Assembly: GCA_018110925.1 (NCBI GenBank)
Contig: JAGAZJ010000027.1
Coordinates: 1-37,425 of the forward strand
DNA length: 37,425 nt
Origin: Oscillospiraceae bacterium
Lineage (GTDB): Bacteria > Bacillota > Clostridia > Oscillospirales > Ruminococcaceae
Direction: 5' to 3'
Shown here: piece after piece, positions 26,136-31,961 of the stretch
How the letters are laid out: every line of letters begins with the position of its first letter
How positions within the stretch are numbered: position 1 is the first letter of the stretch
The notes under the pieces: model-generated
Database searches by the model: none
What the model was told of the DNA's origin: nothing
The model's input: only the letters and a program-made list of their open reading frames with translations
Program-made: the position numbers and the translations under genes

Positions 26136-26552
26136 TCACTTTGCGTTGTGCCTGCGGAGTGCGTTGTTTATCCTCTCAGCCTCTCTCAGGTCTGTGATGT
26201 AGTAGAATGTGTATGTCAGCAGGTACACGCCCAGAACATACAGTGCCATAAAGCCTGCGCCGCCGAGATCCTTCTCTGCCCAGCCCATGAACATCCCGAA
26301 GGGTATCATGAATGCACAGAGCAGTATGTAGTGCAGAAGTACCACAAGGTAACAGCCGGCCTTCGTCTTTGGCTCGCCCCACCTGACCAGCACGGTTATG
26401 AGCGCCGTGACAAGTCCCGCCGCCGATACCGCAGGCAGAGCCGTCACATCCACTGTGCGTATGCCGCTTATCAGACAGCAGATATAGAACACGGGCAGTA
26501 TGGATGCCGTTATATATGCGGTGAATTTGAGTATGTATGATATCCTGTTCAT
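26136..26552 (-). CDS. DUF3021 family membrane protein
   Basis: 138 aa with four membrane segments (about 9-30, 42-60, 68-90, 100-122). DUF3021 proteins are encoded next to LytTR regulators in Firmicutes and probably hold or inhibit them at the membrane, as in other LytTR regulatory systems. The ATG at 26552 is chosen because GGAGAGG precedes it; a GTG at 26558 also overlaps the upstream stop. The pair is adjacent and overlaps in sequence, which supports co-function. Confidence 0.85.
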   Translation of the reverse strand: MNRISYILKFTAYITASILPVFYICCLISGIRTVDVTALPAVSAAGLVTALITVLVRWGEPKTKAGCYLVVLLHYILLCAFMIPFGMFMGWAEKDLGGAGFMALYVLGVYLLTYTFYYITDLREAERINNALRRHNAK

Positions 26553-26554
26553 GG

Positions 26555-26998
26555 TCACCTCTCCAGTCCGAGCTTCTTTTTCATTTCGGGTACATATTGT
26601 CTTGATATGACGATCTTCTCGCCGTTGGTGAGCTTTGCCTCGAACCGTGCCCCGAACGAGGGCGTGACCGACTCGATGTGAGACACATTCACTATCACCG
26701 ACTTTGACACTCTGACAAGGTCGCTTTGGGCAAACCTTTCCTCTATCTCATAGAGCTTCGCCCTGACCTCATAGACGTTCTTCTCGGTATAGGCAAAGAG
26801 CCTTCCGTCCACCGATTCAAAGTAGTATATATCATTCGGCATGAGCTTGCGTGCGCTCTTGTCGTCATAGCCTATAAGCTGTTCCCTGCCGGATGCAAGC
26901 GTCTTTATGAGCCCCAGCAGTTCGTCGTCCAGCTCCGCACAGCGGATGATTATCTCATCCTCCGCATCCTTTTCGGGTCTTTCAATAATGATCTTCAT
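26555..26998 (-). CDS. LytTR-type DNA-binding transcriptional regulator
   Basis: 147 aa without a receiver domain. The C-terminal 100 residues are a LytTR domain (IYYFESVDGRLFAYTEKNVYEV split in beta strands, then FAQSDLVRVSKSVIVNV and FEAKLTNGEKIVISRQYV). The N-terminal 40 residues have no clear match. Such single-domain LytTR proteins paired with DUF3021 usually control their own operon. A matching direct repeat lies just upstream of the operon promoter. The start ATG at 26998 has GGAGG 8-10 bases upstream. Confidence 0.92.
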   Translation of the reverse strand: MKIIIERPEKDAEDEIIIRCAELDDELLGLIKTLASGREQLIGYDDKSARKLMPNDIYYFESVDGRLFAYTEKNVYEVRAKLYEIEERFAQSDLVRVSKSVIVNVSHIESVTPSFGARFEAKLTNGEKIVISRQYVPEMKKKLGLER

Positions 26999-27028
26999 TA
27001 TCTTCCTCCCCTCCGTGTTTATGTATAC

Positions 27029-27057
27029 ATCATATCACAGAGATACGATGAATTCAA
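27029..27057 (-). promoter_or_regulatory. Promoter of the LytTR-DUF3021-flavodoxin operon
   Basis: TTGAAT (27057-27052) and TATGAT (27034-27029) on the minus strand, spacer 17, with TGA before the -10. Confidence 0.7.
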
Positions 27058-27067
27058 GTCAAATCAA

Positions 27068-27098
27068 GTGAGTTGCATTTTTTGAGATGTAAGTTGCA
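27068..27098 (-). promoter_or_regulatory. Probable LytTR binding site (two direct repeats 21 bp apart)
   Basis: On the plus strand GTGAGTTGCA (27068-27077) and GTAAGTTGCA (27089-27098) match at nine of ten positions and are offset by 21 bp, two turns of the helix. They lie 11 bp upstream of the -35 box, where an activator dimer would bind. LytTR proteins are known to bind such paired direct repeats; that this one does is inference. Confidence 0.65.
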
Positions 27099-27151
27099 CA
27101 GGGGCTTTCTTAAAATCAGATTAAGATCTGATTAGAATATGCCGTGAGGTA

Positions 27152-27180
27152 TTGCAAATCCCCTGCGGCTGTGATATTAT
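27152..27180 (+). promoter_or_regulatory. Promoter of the DUF1232-like small gene
   Basis: TTGCAA (27152-27157) and TATTAT (27175-27180), spacer 17, with TGTGA before the -10. Confidence 0.7.
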
Positions 27181-27222
27181 GATCCTGACGGATAAGACCG
27201 AACATTATCAGGAGGGATAGCC

Positions 27223-27405
27223 ATGAATAAAAAAACGATCACAGGTATTGCCGCAATAGTCCTTGCGCTTATTTATGCCGCAAGTCCCGACTTTGTGCCG
27301 GGGCCTGTCGATGACATGATAGTGCTGATAGTATCGGCGATAATATCCAACCGCAGTTTCAGGCAGGAGAGGATAGAGACAGGTGATACCGACCTGCGGC
27401 CATGA
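27223..27405 (+). CDS. Small DUF1232-like membrane protein
   Basis: 60 aa. One or two hydrophobic segments; the core YAASPDFVPGPVDDMIVLI follows the DUF1232/YkvA pattern of Y..SP.D.....G..DD. It has AGGAGGG 7 bases before the ATG, its own promoter and a terminator, so it is a real gene despite its size. Function of the family is unknown. Confidence 0.75.
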   Translation: MNKKTITGIAAIVLALIYAASPDFVPGPVDDMIVLIVSAIISNRSFRQERIETGDTDLRP

Positions 27406-27435
27406 TGAGCCGAACACATACACAGGGACATATAA

Positions 27436-27466
27436 ACAGCGCCCGGGAGCCTTTCCCGGACGCTGT
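27436..27466. terminator. Bidirectional terminator
   Basis: ACAGCG-CCGGGA pairs with TTCCCGG-CGCTGT (27436-27466) between two convergent genes; TCTCATTTT follows on the plus strand and TTTATAT on the minus strand. Confidence 0.7.
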
Positions 27467-27468
27467 TC

Positions 27469-27858
27469 TCATTTTACCTTTTTGAATGTTCTCGCTTTGC
27501 CGCCGTCCATCTGCAATGTCAGGTCATCGCCCGACACGGTGTAGTGGTAACTGAAGTCGAGCCCGTCCTCATCGTCGTGTACGAACACGGTATGTTCCGC
27601 CGTGTCAACGGAGTACGGACCTGCGATCGTGATGATGGTGCCGTTAAGATCGGTCTCATCCTTTACCTTGCCGTCAGCGCCGAATGTGACAGTGGCGAGC
27701 TCGTCGCCCGTGCCCTTCCATGTGCCCACCAGTTCTGTGGCTGTAACTGCGCCCGATGCGGACGGCGTATCCCTGTCCCCGGTCTTGCCGTCACAGGCAG
27801 TGAAACACATCGCCGTGCAGAGCATAAGCGCCGCAAGGATGATATGCAGTGTTTTCAT
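27469..27858 (-). CDS. Small lipoprotein, lipocalin/DUF5640-like
   Basis: 129 aa. A lysine at residue 3, a hydrophobic stretch and the lipobox FTAC (Cys22) mark a lipoprotein signal peptide. The mature part begins after a short linker with LVGTWKGTGDELATVTFGADG, a pattern seen in small beta-barrel lipoproteins annotated as lipocalin-like or DUF5640. Function unknown. The ribosome binding site is GAAGGAGG. No promoter of its own is visible: the 5' end lies just behind the tRNA-Arg terminator, so expression may come from read-through. Confidence 0.8.
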   Translation of the reverse strand: MKTLHIILAALMLCTAMCFTACDGKTGDRDTPSASGAVTATELVGTWKGTGDELATVTFGADGKVKDETDLNGTIITIAGPYSVDTAEHTVFVHDDEDGLDFSYHYTVSGDDLTLQMDGGKARTFKKVK

Positions 27859-27875
27859 GATAGGTCCTCCTTCAT

Positions 27876-27907
27876 AAAAAAATGCACGGAGCCGCTGTTC
27901 CGTGCAT
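27876..27907 (-). terminator. Intrinsic terminator of tRNA-Arg
   Basis: ATGCACGGA (27907-27899 on the minus strand) pairs with TCCGTGCAT (27890-27882), followed by six T, directly after the tRNA 3' end. Confidence 0.88.
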
Positions 27908-27909
27908 CA

Positions 27910-27986
27910 TGGCGTCCCCGGCGCGATTCGAACGCGCGGCCTTTCGCTTAGGAGGCGAACGCTCTATCCTGCTGAGCTACGGAGAC
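27910..27986 (-). tRNA. tRNA-Arg (anticodon CCT)
   Basis: 77 nt including an encoded CCA. The acceptor stem GTCTCCG pairs with CGGGGAC; the D-arm has GCTC/GAGC; the anticodon stem TTCGC/GCGAA carries loop CTCCTAA with anticodon CCT (reads AGG); the T-arm GCGCG-TTCGAAT-CGCGC is perfect. It has a consensus promoter and a terminator of its own, so it is transcribed as a single tRNA. Confidence 0.97.
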
Positions 27987-28006
27987 ATTTGCAAAATCAC
28001 TTGAAT

Positions 28007-28035
28007 ATTATATCACAAAGAAAAAGAAAATGCAA
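28007..28035 (-). promoter_or_regulatory. Promoter of tRNA-Arg
   Basis: TTGCAT (28035-28030) and TATAAT (28012-28007) on the minus strand, spacer 17, with TGTGA before the -10, about 20 bases before the tRNA. Confidence 0.85.
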
Positions 28036-28111
28036 GCCTTTTTCCATTATTTTTTGATTTGTATATCATGACTATATTTTCAGGCAGATATTTGTGCATT
28101 ATTTCAGAGAA

Positions 28112-28144
28112 GGACAGCAGGGCATCAGAAGCGCTCTGCTGTCC
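28112..28144 (-). terminator. Probable terminator of the alcohol dehydrogenase gene
   Basis: GGACAGCAG (28144-28136 on the minus strand) pairs with CTGCTGTCC (28120-28112). The following TTCTCTG is only weakly U-rich. Confidence 0.5.
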
Positions 28145-28152
28145 GCTTTGAC

Positions 28153-29223
28153 TTATATATCTATTATCCCGTACATCACCTGTCTGTCCACCGCAAATGG
28201 GCAGAGAGCCAGTTTTGCGGGGTTTGCGAGAACGGCCTCCGCAGAGCGTTCGAGGAGCGCCCTGTCTGCCTTCACGGGGGCGAGGGCATCTGTCACACGG
28301 CGCAGGTCGTCGGGGCTGTCAAAGCCCGCCGCAGAGAGCATAGCCTGCCGTCTGTCCTTTTCGGCGCAGGCGATGTAGTTTGCCTGAAACACGCCCACAG
28401 CCGCTCCGTGGGGGATATGCGCCTCATAGGTCAGCAGATAGCTGAGGGAATGGGGCAGTGTGGTGCCCGTCTGGGCTATTGACATACCCGCAAGGGAGGA
28501 TGCGTTCATAAGCATCAGTGCGGCGTCCTCGGTGAGCGCCTCTCTGCCCTCGATATAGGGGCGGCACTTTCTCCACTCCGCAAGCCCTGCGAATACGTTC
28601 ATATCGCTGAATGTATCCGCCTGTGCGTTTACGCCGCTCTCTATCAGGTGCGCCAGCGCATCCACGGCGGTGTTCTTTATTATCCGTGAGGGCGCTTCAA
28701 GCAGATACCTGCCGTCAACGAGCGCCAGCACGGGGAATATCCTGTGCTTTATAGAGCCCTTTGTGCCCAGGTCGTGGCGTGTTATCACCGACACACCCGT
28801 GACCTCCGAGCCTGTGCCGCAGGTGGTGGGCACGGCTATCATGGGCAGAGCCTGCGCCCGTGTGTCCTCATACATGAACTGCCAGTCCCTGTCGGGATTG
28901 TTTATCATCAGCGCCGCCGCCTTTGCGCAGTCCAGCGGAGAACCGCCGCCTATGCCGATAACATGGTCGGCACCGCAGGATATGCCCCTGTCCCTTGCCG
29001 CCATGACGGTCTCAACGGAGGGGTTCTCCTCAACGTCGTCAAAGACAGTATATGCTGTGCCGTTTTTTTCAAGCACCGACACCACGTCGTCGAGAGAGCC
29101 GTTTTTTCGTGAGGAGCTCTTCCCCGTGACTATGAGCGCATGAGCGCCTATGCGCATCTCGTCTGCGTGCGCCTTTACCGCATTTATTCCGCTGTATACC
29201 CGTGTGGGCATATAGAACTTCAT
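28153..29223 (-). CDS. Iron-dependent alcohol dehydrogenase (group III)
   Basis: 356 aa. The nucleotide-binding motif GGGSPLD is at 92-98, and the four metal ligands D188, H192 (TAVDALAHLIES), H258 (LPHSLSY) and H272 (HIPHGAAVG) are all present, so it should be active with Fe2+ or Zn2+. This family reduces aldehydes or oxidises alcohols with NAD(P)H; the substrate cannot be fixed, though butanol or ethanol dehydrogenase would suit a fermenter. It is a single gene with a promoter so close that the leader is only about 10 bases. Confidence 0.92.
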   Translation of the reverse strand: MKFYMPTRVYSGINAVKAHADEMRIGAHALIVTGKSSSRKNGSLDDVVSVLEKNGTAYTVFDDVEENPSVETVMAARDRGISCGADHVIGIGGGSPLDCAKAAALMINNPDRDWQFMYEDTRAQALPMIAVPTTCGTGSEVTGVSVITRHDLGTKGSIKHRIFPVLALVDGRYLLEAPSRIIKNTAVDALAHLIESGVNAQADTFSDMNVFAGLAEWRKCRPYIEGREALTEDAALMLMNASSLAGMSIAQTGTTLPHSLSYLLTYEAHIPHGAAVGVFQANYIACAEKDRRQAMLSAAGFDSPDDLRRVTDALAPVKADRALLERSAEAVLANPAKLALCPFAVDRQVMYGIIDI

Positions 29224-29239
29224 ATCATCACCCCATAAT

Positions 29240-29269
29240 ATGATAGCACATATGACCCCTGCAAGTCAA
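29240..29269 (-). promoter_or_regulatory. Promoter of the alcohol dehydrogenase gene
   Basis: TTGACT (29269-29264) and TATCAT (29245-29240) on the minus strand, spacer 18. It is back to back with the promoter at 29315. Confidence 0.65.
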
Positions 29270-29314
29270 GAACAAGAGATCGGCATGACCGCAGATATTT
29301 TTTTATGTAAGCTA

Positions 29315-29343
29315 TTGACAAAGGTGAAGTGACGTGATATAAT
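29315..29343 (+). promoter_or_regulatory. Consensus promoter of the replisome-organiser-like gene
   Basis: TTGACA (29315-29320) and TATAAT (29338-29343) with a 17-base spacer and TGA before the -10. Both boxes are perfect. Confidence 0.9.
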
Positions 29344-29349
29344 GAAAAT

Positions 29350-29498
29350 AGAAATGCACTACGCAAATTTATGCTGCAAATGCAGGGCGGAACGGCCGTG
29401 TCATGTCCGTATCCCATTGTCTCGGGATATGGCAGAGGTCGTTCTGCGCCCACAAATGTGCATAACGCAAATATTAACCGTACAGAAAGGAGACCGCA
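29350..29498 (+). other. Structured 150-nt leader before the replisome-organiser-like gene
   Basis: GGGCG-GAACGGCC (29385-29397) pairs with GGTCGTTC-CGCCC (29437-29451), and inside it CCGTATCCC (29407-29415) pairs with GGGATATGG (29424-29432). The folded unit lies between two related sequences, AAATG-ACGCAAAT at 29352 and 29454. It could be a cis-regulatory RNA or part of a replication control region. I do not recognise a riboswitch class. Confidence 0.5.
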
Positions 29499-30059
29499 AT
29501 GGCAAACAGACGAATGTTCTCAAAAAATATCACAGAGAGCGACGACTTTCTCGACCTCTCACACTCTGCACAGACGCTGTATTTTCACATGGCGATGAAT
29601 GCGGACGATGACGGCTTCATAAACAGTATGAAGAAGATACAGCGTATGCTGGGCTGTGCCGACAGCGACAGGGAAGAACTGGCGGAGAACGGCTTCATCA
29701 TCGTATTTGACAACGGCGTTGCCGTCATATCCCACTGGAAACAGCACAACCGCATACAAAAGGACAGGTACAAGCCCACCATATACAGAAAGGAGCTGTC
29801 ACGGCTGGTATGGACGGGGGACAGCGAGGGATATTCCCTTGGCGGTGCGGATGATGACGAAGAAAACACGGATGGATCTGAGGAAGATCCGGAGGAAGAT
29901 GAGACTTTCAACACATTTTTCAACAATCTCAACACCCGAAACACATATCGCAGGGGCATTTCCGACACTTCCAACATTCCCAACACAAGAACTTCCAACA
30001 CTCCCGACTTTTCCGACTTTTTTGACGCCAAACTTTTCAACACTTCCGACAATTTTTAA
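29499..30059 (+). CDS. Phage replisome-organiser N-terminal-like protein with repetitive C-terminus
   Basis: 186 aa. Residues 1-103 resemble the winged-helix N-terminal domain of phage replisome organisers (MANRRMFSKNITESDDFLDL, then LYFHMAMNADDDGF, IQRMLG, GFIIVFDNGVAVISHW). In phages this domain binds origin DNA and a C-terminal domain recruits helicase. Here residues 108-136 are acidic and 137-186 are low complexity, rich in Asn, Thr, Ser and Phe; the expected DnaD-like C-terminal part is missing. The DNA of this 3' part is an array of 9-bp repeats. The ribosome binding site AAAGGAG is good. No other phage gene is nearby, so it is an isolated relic or a domesticated gene. Confidence 0.7.
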   Translation: MANRRMFSKNITESDDFLDLSHSAQTLYFHMAMNADDDGFINSMKKIQRMLGCADSDREELAENGFIIVFDNGVAVISHWKQHNRIQKDRYKPTIYRKELSRLVWTGDSEGYSLGGADDDEENTDGSEEDPEEDETFNTFFNNLNTRNTYRRGISDTSNIPNTRTSNTPDFSDFFDAKLFNTSDNF

Positions 30060-30076
30060 ACACTTTTTTCAACACG
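29907..30076 (+). repeat. Array of degenerate 9-bp repeats (TTCCRACAC type)
   Basis: About 13 copies of a 9-mer such as TTCAACACA, TTCCGACAC, TTCCAACAT, TCCCAACAC, TTCCAACAC and TTCCGACTT. Copies start at 29907, 29919, 29928, 29960, 29969, 29978, 29993, 30002, 30011, 30020, 30036, 30044 and 30068. Several runs are exactly in 9-bp phase. The last copy lies past the stop codon, so coding alone does not explain the array. Confidence 0.65.
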
Positions 30077-30136
30077 CCCAAAACACGCTGTGTAAAAACC
30101 GGGGCAAAAGCCCTTTCAAACGTCTGTGGTGCGTCA

Positions 30137-30177
30137 TGTGTCCAAAACGGACACAAAATGTATCCGCTCCGGATACA
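30137..30177. repeat. Twin 19-bp palindromes
   Basis: TGTGTCC-AAAAC-GGACACA (30137-30155) and TGTATCC-GCTCC-GGATACA (30159-30177) have the same architecture, 7-bp arms and 5-base centres, and start 22 bp apart. The middle pair differs in both arms together (G-C versus A-T). They could be protein-binding operators or paired RNA hairpins. Confidence 0.6.
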
Positions 30178-30268
30178 CTTTGGATCCACAGTAAAGGTAA
30201 GTACAGGAGAGTTTAGTCAAGTCAAGGGGAGTTCAGTGCACACACGCACAGCTCCGCTGTGCGTGAAC

Positions 30269-30326
30269 AGTAACAGTAACTGTAACAAAATGTACGCGTT
30301 ACAAAACGTTACAAAGCGTTACATTT
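30269..30326. repeat. Direct and inverted GTAAC/GTTAC repeats
   Basis: AGTAAC, AGTAAC, TGTAAC stand in tandem at 30269-30286. Then CGTTACAAAA, CGTTACAAAG and CGTTACATTT stand in tandem at 30297, 30307 and 30317, exactly 10 bp apart. The two sets are mutually inverted (GTAAC versus GTTAC). Confidence 0.75.
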
Positions 30327-30486
30327 TTTTAAAAGGACAAACCGCAAAAAATAAATGCGCAAATACGCAAAAATATCCTGCCGCACTGACAAGCCATGCT
30401 ATCGGACGGCTATGTGCCGATACCCTTTCGGGTCTTCCGATCATACCCGTCGAATGCTTCTTCCGTGTATAAATATCCGATTGTTA

Positions 30487-30515
30487 TTGCAATTTACATA
30501 TTTATGTGCTATGAT
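30487..30515 (+). promoter_or_regulatory. Promoter of the GNAT-phosphoesterase-HD-RmuC operon
   Basis: TTGCAA (30487-30492) and TATGAT (30510-30515), spacer 17, about 30 bases before the GNAT start codon. Confidence 0.75.
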
Positions 30516-30543
30516 ATCACTATCAACATATCGGGAGGACAAG

Positions 30544-31284
30544 ATGTACAGAACAGACGATGTGCGATTTGCGCACTATGCGGATATGATAAGATGCGGC
30601 GCTGTTTATCCCATGTCTATGGCACAGGGCATACAGGGCGGCGATATGTACACCGACGGCGAAGCGGTGCTGTTCCATCACGACTGCGGCTTCGGACTGC
30701 TTGCAGGGGATATGAGCATAGCCTTTCTCGATGATGTGTATGAGCTGATGAAAAACTGCGGCAGGCGGCTCGTGCTTTTCTCCGAGAGGAGCGACGTAAC
30801 GGAGCGTTTTGCTTCAAGGGCGGATATACGCACAGACCTGCGGTATTTCTATGAATACAAAGGCAGTGACGACATCCCCGTGACCGCACCGAAACGCGGC
30901 TTCACGGTGGAGAGGATAGACGCGGGGAACATAGACAGACTAAACGGCAGGATAGTCCCCTCGTTCTCATGGAAGCGTGACGTATTTCTGAAAAACGGCT
31001 TCGGCTTTGCGGTGATGTGCGGCGGCAAAGCGGCTTCATGGGCATTCTCAGCCGCTGTCAGCGACACTGAGACCGACATAGGCGTTGAGACCGCCGAGGA
31101 GTTCAGAGGGCAGGGGCTTGCATCCGCCGCTGTATCGGCAATGACGGCATATATACTCAGAACGGGCAGAAAGCCCGTGTGGGCGTGCCACCACCTTAAC
31201 ACCGCATCGGCACGTCTGGCGGAAAAGAACGGCTTTGTAAAGGTCGCCGAATGTATGACCATAACACGGGAGGGCACAACATGA
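30544..31284 (+). CDS. GNAT family N-acetyltransferase (GNAT_acetyltran-like)
   Basis: 246 aa. The C-terminal half has the GNAT acetyl-CoA loop EEFRGQGLASAAVS (185-198) and a final segment TASARLAEKNGFVKV typical of the fold. The N-terminal 110 residues form an extra domain as in the larger GNAT group (PF12746 type). The acceptor is unknown. The ATG at 30544 is chosen because GGGAGG lies just upstream and the promoter is placed correctly; the frame is open back to 30355 but crosses the promoter. Its stop overlaps the next start in ATGA, so it heads a coupled operon. Confidence 0.82.
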   Translation: MYRTDDVRFAHYADMIRCGAVYPMSMAQGIQGGDMYTDGEAVLFHHDCGFGLLAGDMSIAFLDDVYELMKNCGRRLVLFSERSDVTERFASRADIRTDLRYFYEYKGSDDIPVTAPKRGFTVERIDAGNIDRLNGRIVPSFSWKRDVFLKNGFGFAVMCGGKAASWAFSAAVSDTETDIGVETAEEFRGQGLASAAVSAMTAYILRTGRKPVWACHHLNTASARLAEKNGFVKVAECMTITREGTT

Positions 31285-31946
31285 TATACATCACGGGCGA
31301 CACCCACGGTGCATACAACGACCTGGTGAACAGGCTCGCCCCCTATTCTCCGTCACCCTCGGACACTGTGATTGTCGCAGGGGATTTCGGCTTCATATGG
31401 TCGCCTGCGGACACACGCTCACTGGAACAGGTCAAGGCTCTGCCCTACACCGTGGCATTCGTTGACGGCAACCACGAGAACTTCGATATGCTGGGCACAT
31501 TCCCCGTTGAGGAATGGCACGGCGGAAATATCCACCGCATCTCCGACAATGTGATCCACCTGATGAGAGGTCAGCTCTTTGAGATAGAGGGAAAGACCAT
31601 ATTCGCCATGGGCGGCGCATACTCAGTGGACAAGATGATGAGGAAAGAGGGGCGGAGTTGGTGGAGAGCCGAACTGCCCTCCGACGAGGAGTACAGGACT
31701 GCCGCAGCCACCCTTGAAAAGTGCGGATACAAGATGGACTGCATCATCACCCACACTCTGCCGTCATCTGCGATAATTCGTCTGGTACAGCAGCCCGACA
31801 TACACGACATGGAGCTGACAGGCTTTCTTGAATGGCTTTACCGCAAGGCGGAGTTCAAAATGTGGTTCGGCGGACACTTCCATGAGGACAGGCAGATAAC
31901 GGACGATATATGCGAATTGTATGAGAGCGTCAGAGAGATAGAATGA
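31281..31946 (+). CDS. Calcineurin-like metallophosphoesterase
   Basis: 221 aa. All metal-binding motifs are present: GDTHG (D7, H9), GDFG (D35), GNHE (N64, H65), H158 in ITHT and GHFH (H199, H201). It should be a two-metal phosphoesterase; the substrate could be a phosphoprotein, nucleotide or nucleic acid end. The start codon at 31281 overlaps the GNAT stop and gives the conserved MIYITGDTHG start. It is the second gene of a four-gene operon. Confidence 0.92.
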   Translation: MIYITGDTHGAYNDLVNRLAPYSPSPSDTVIVAGDFGFIWSPADTRSLEQVKALPYTVAFVDGNHENFDMLGTFPVEEWHGGNIHRISDNVIHLMRGQLFEIEGKTIFAMGGAYSVDKMMRKEGRSWWRAELPSDEEYRTAAATLEKCGYKMDCIITHTLPSSAIIRLVQQPDIHDMELTGFLEWLYRKAEFKMWFGGHFHEDRQITDDICELYESVREIE

Positions 31947-31961
31947 ACAAAGGAACTGCCA

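Larger units (their letters stand above)
30060..30486. other. Repeat-rich non-coding region after the replisome-organiser-like gene
   Basis: No convincing gene. It holds the twin palindromes (30137-30177), a perfect 9-bp hairpin ACGCACAGC/GCTGTGCGT (30244-30264), the GTAAC and CGTTACAAA repeats (30269-30326), and then a purine-rich, AT-rich stretch (30324-30375) containing AAATG-ACGCAAA, which also occurs twice before the gene. The mix of direct repeats, hairpins and an AT-rich block resembles a replication origin, without proof. Confidence 0.45.

Noticed and set aside
29499-30540. A complete prophage
   Set aside because: Only one phage-type gene is present; there is no integrase, capsid, lysis gene or attachment site.
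30355-30543. Extended N-terminus of the GNAT protein
   Set aside because: The extension would start upstream of the operon promoter and its sequence is unlike the family; ATG at 30544 has a good ribosome binding site.
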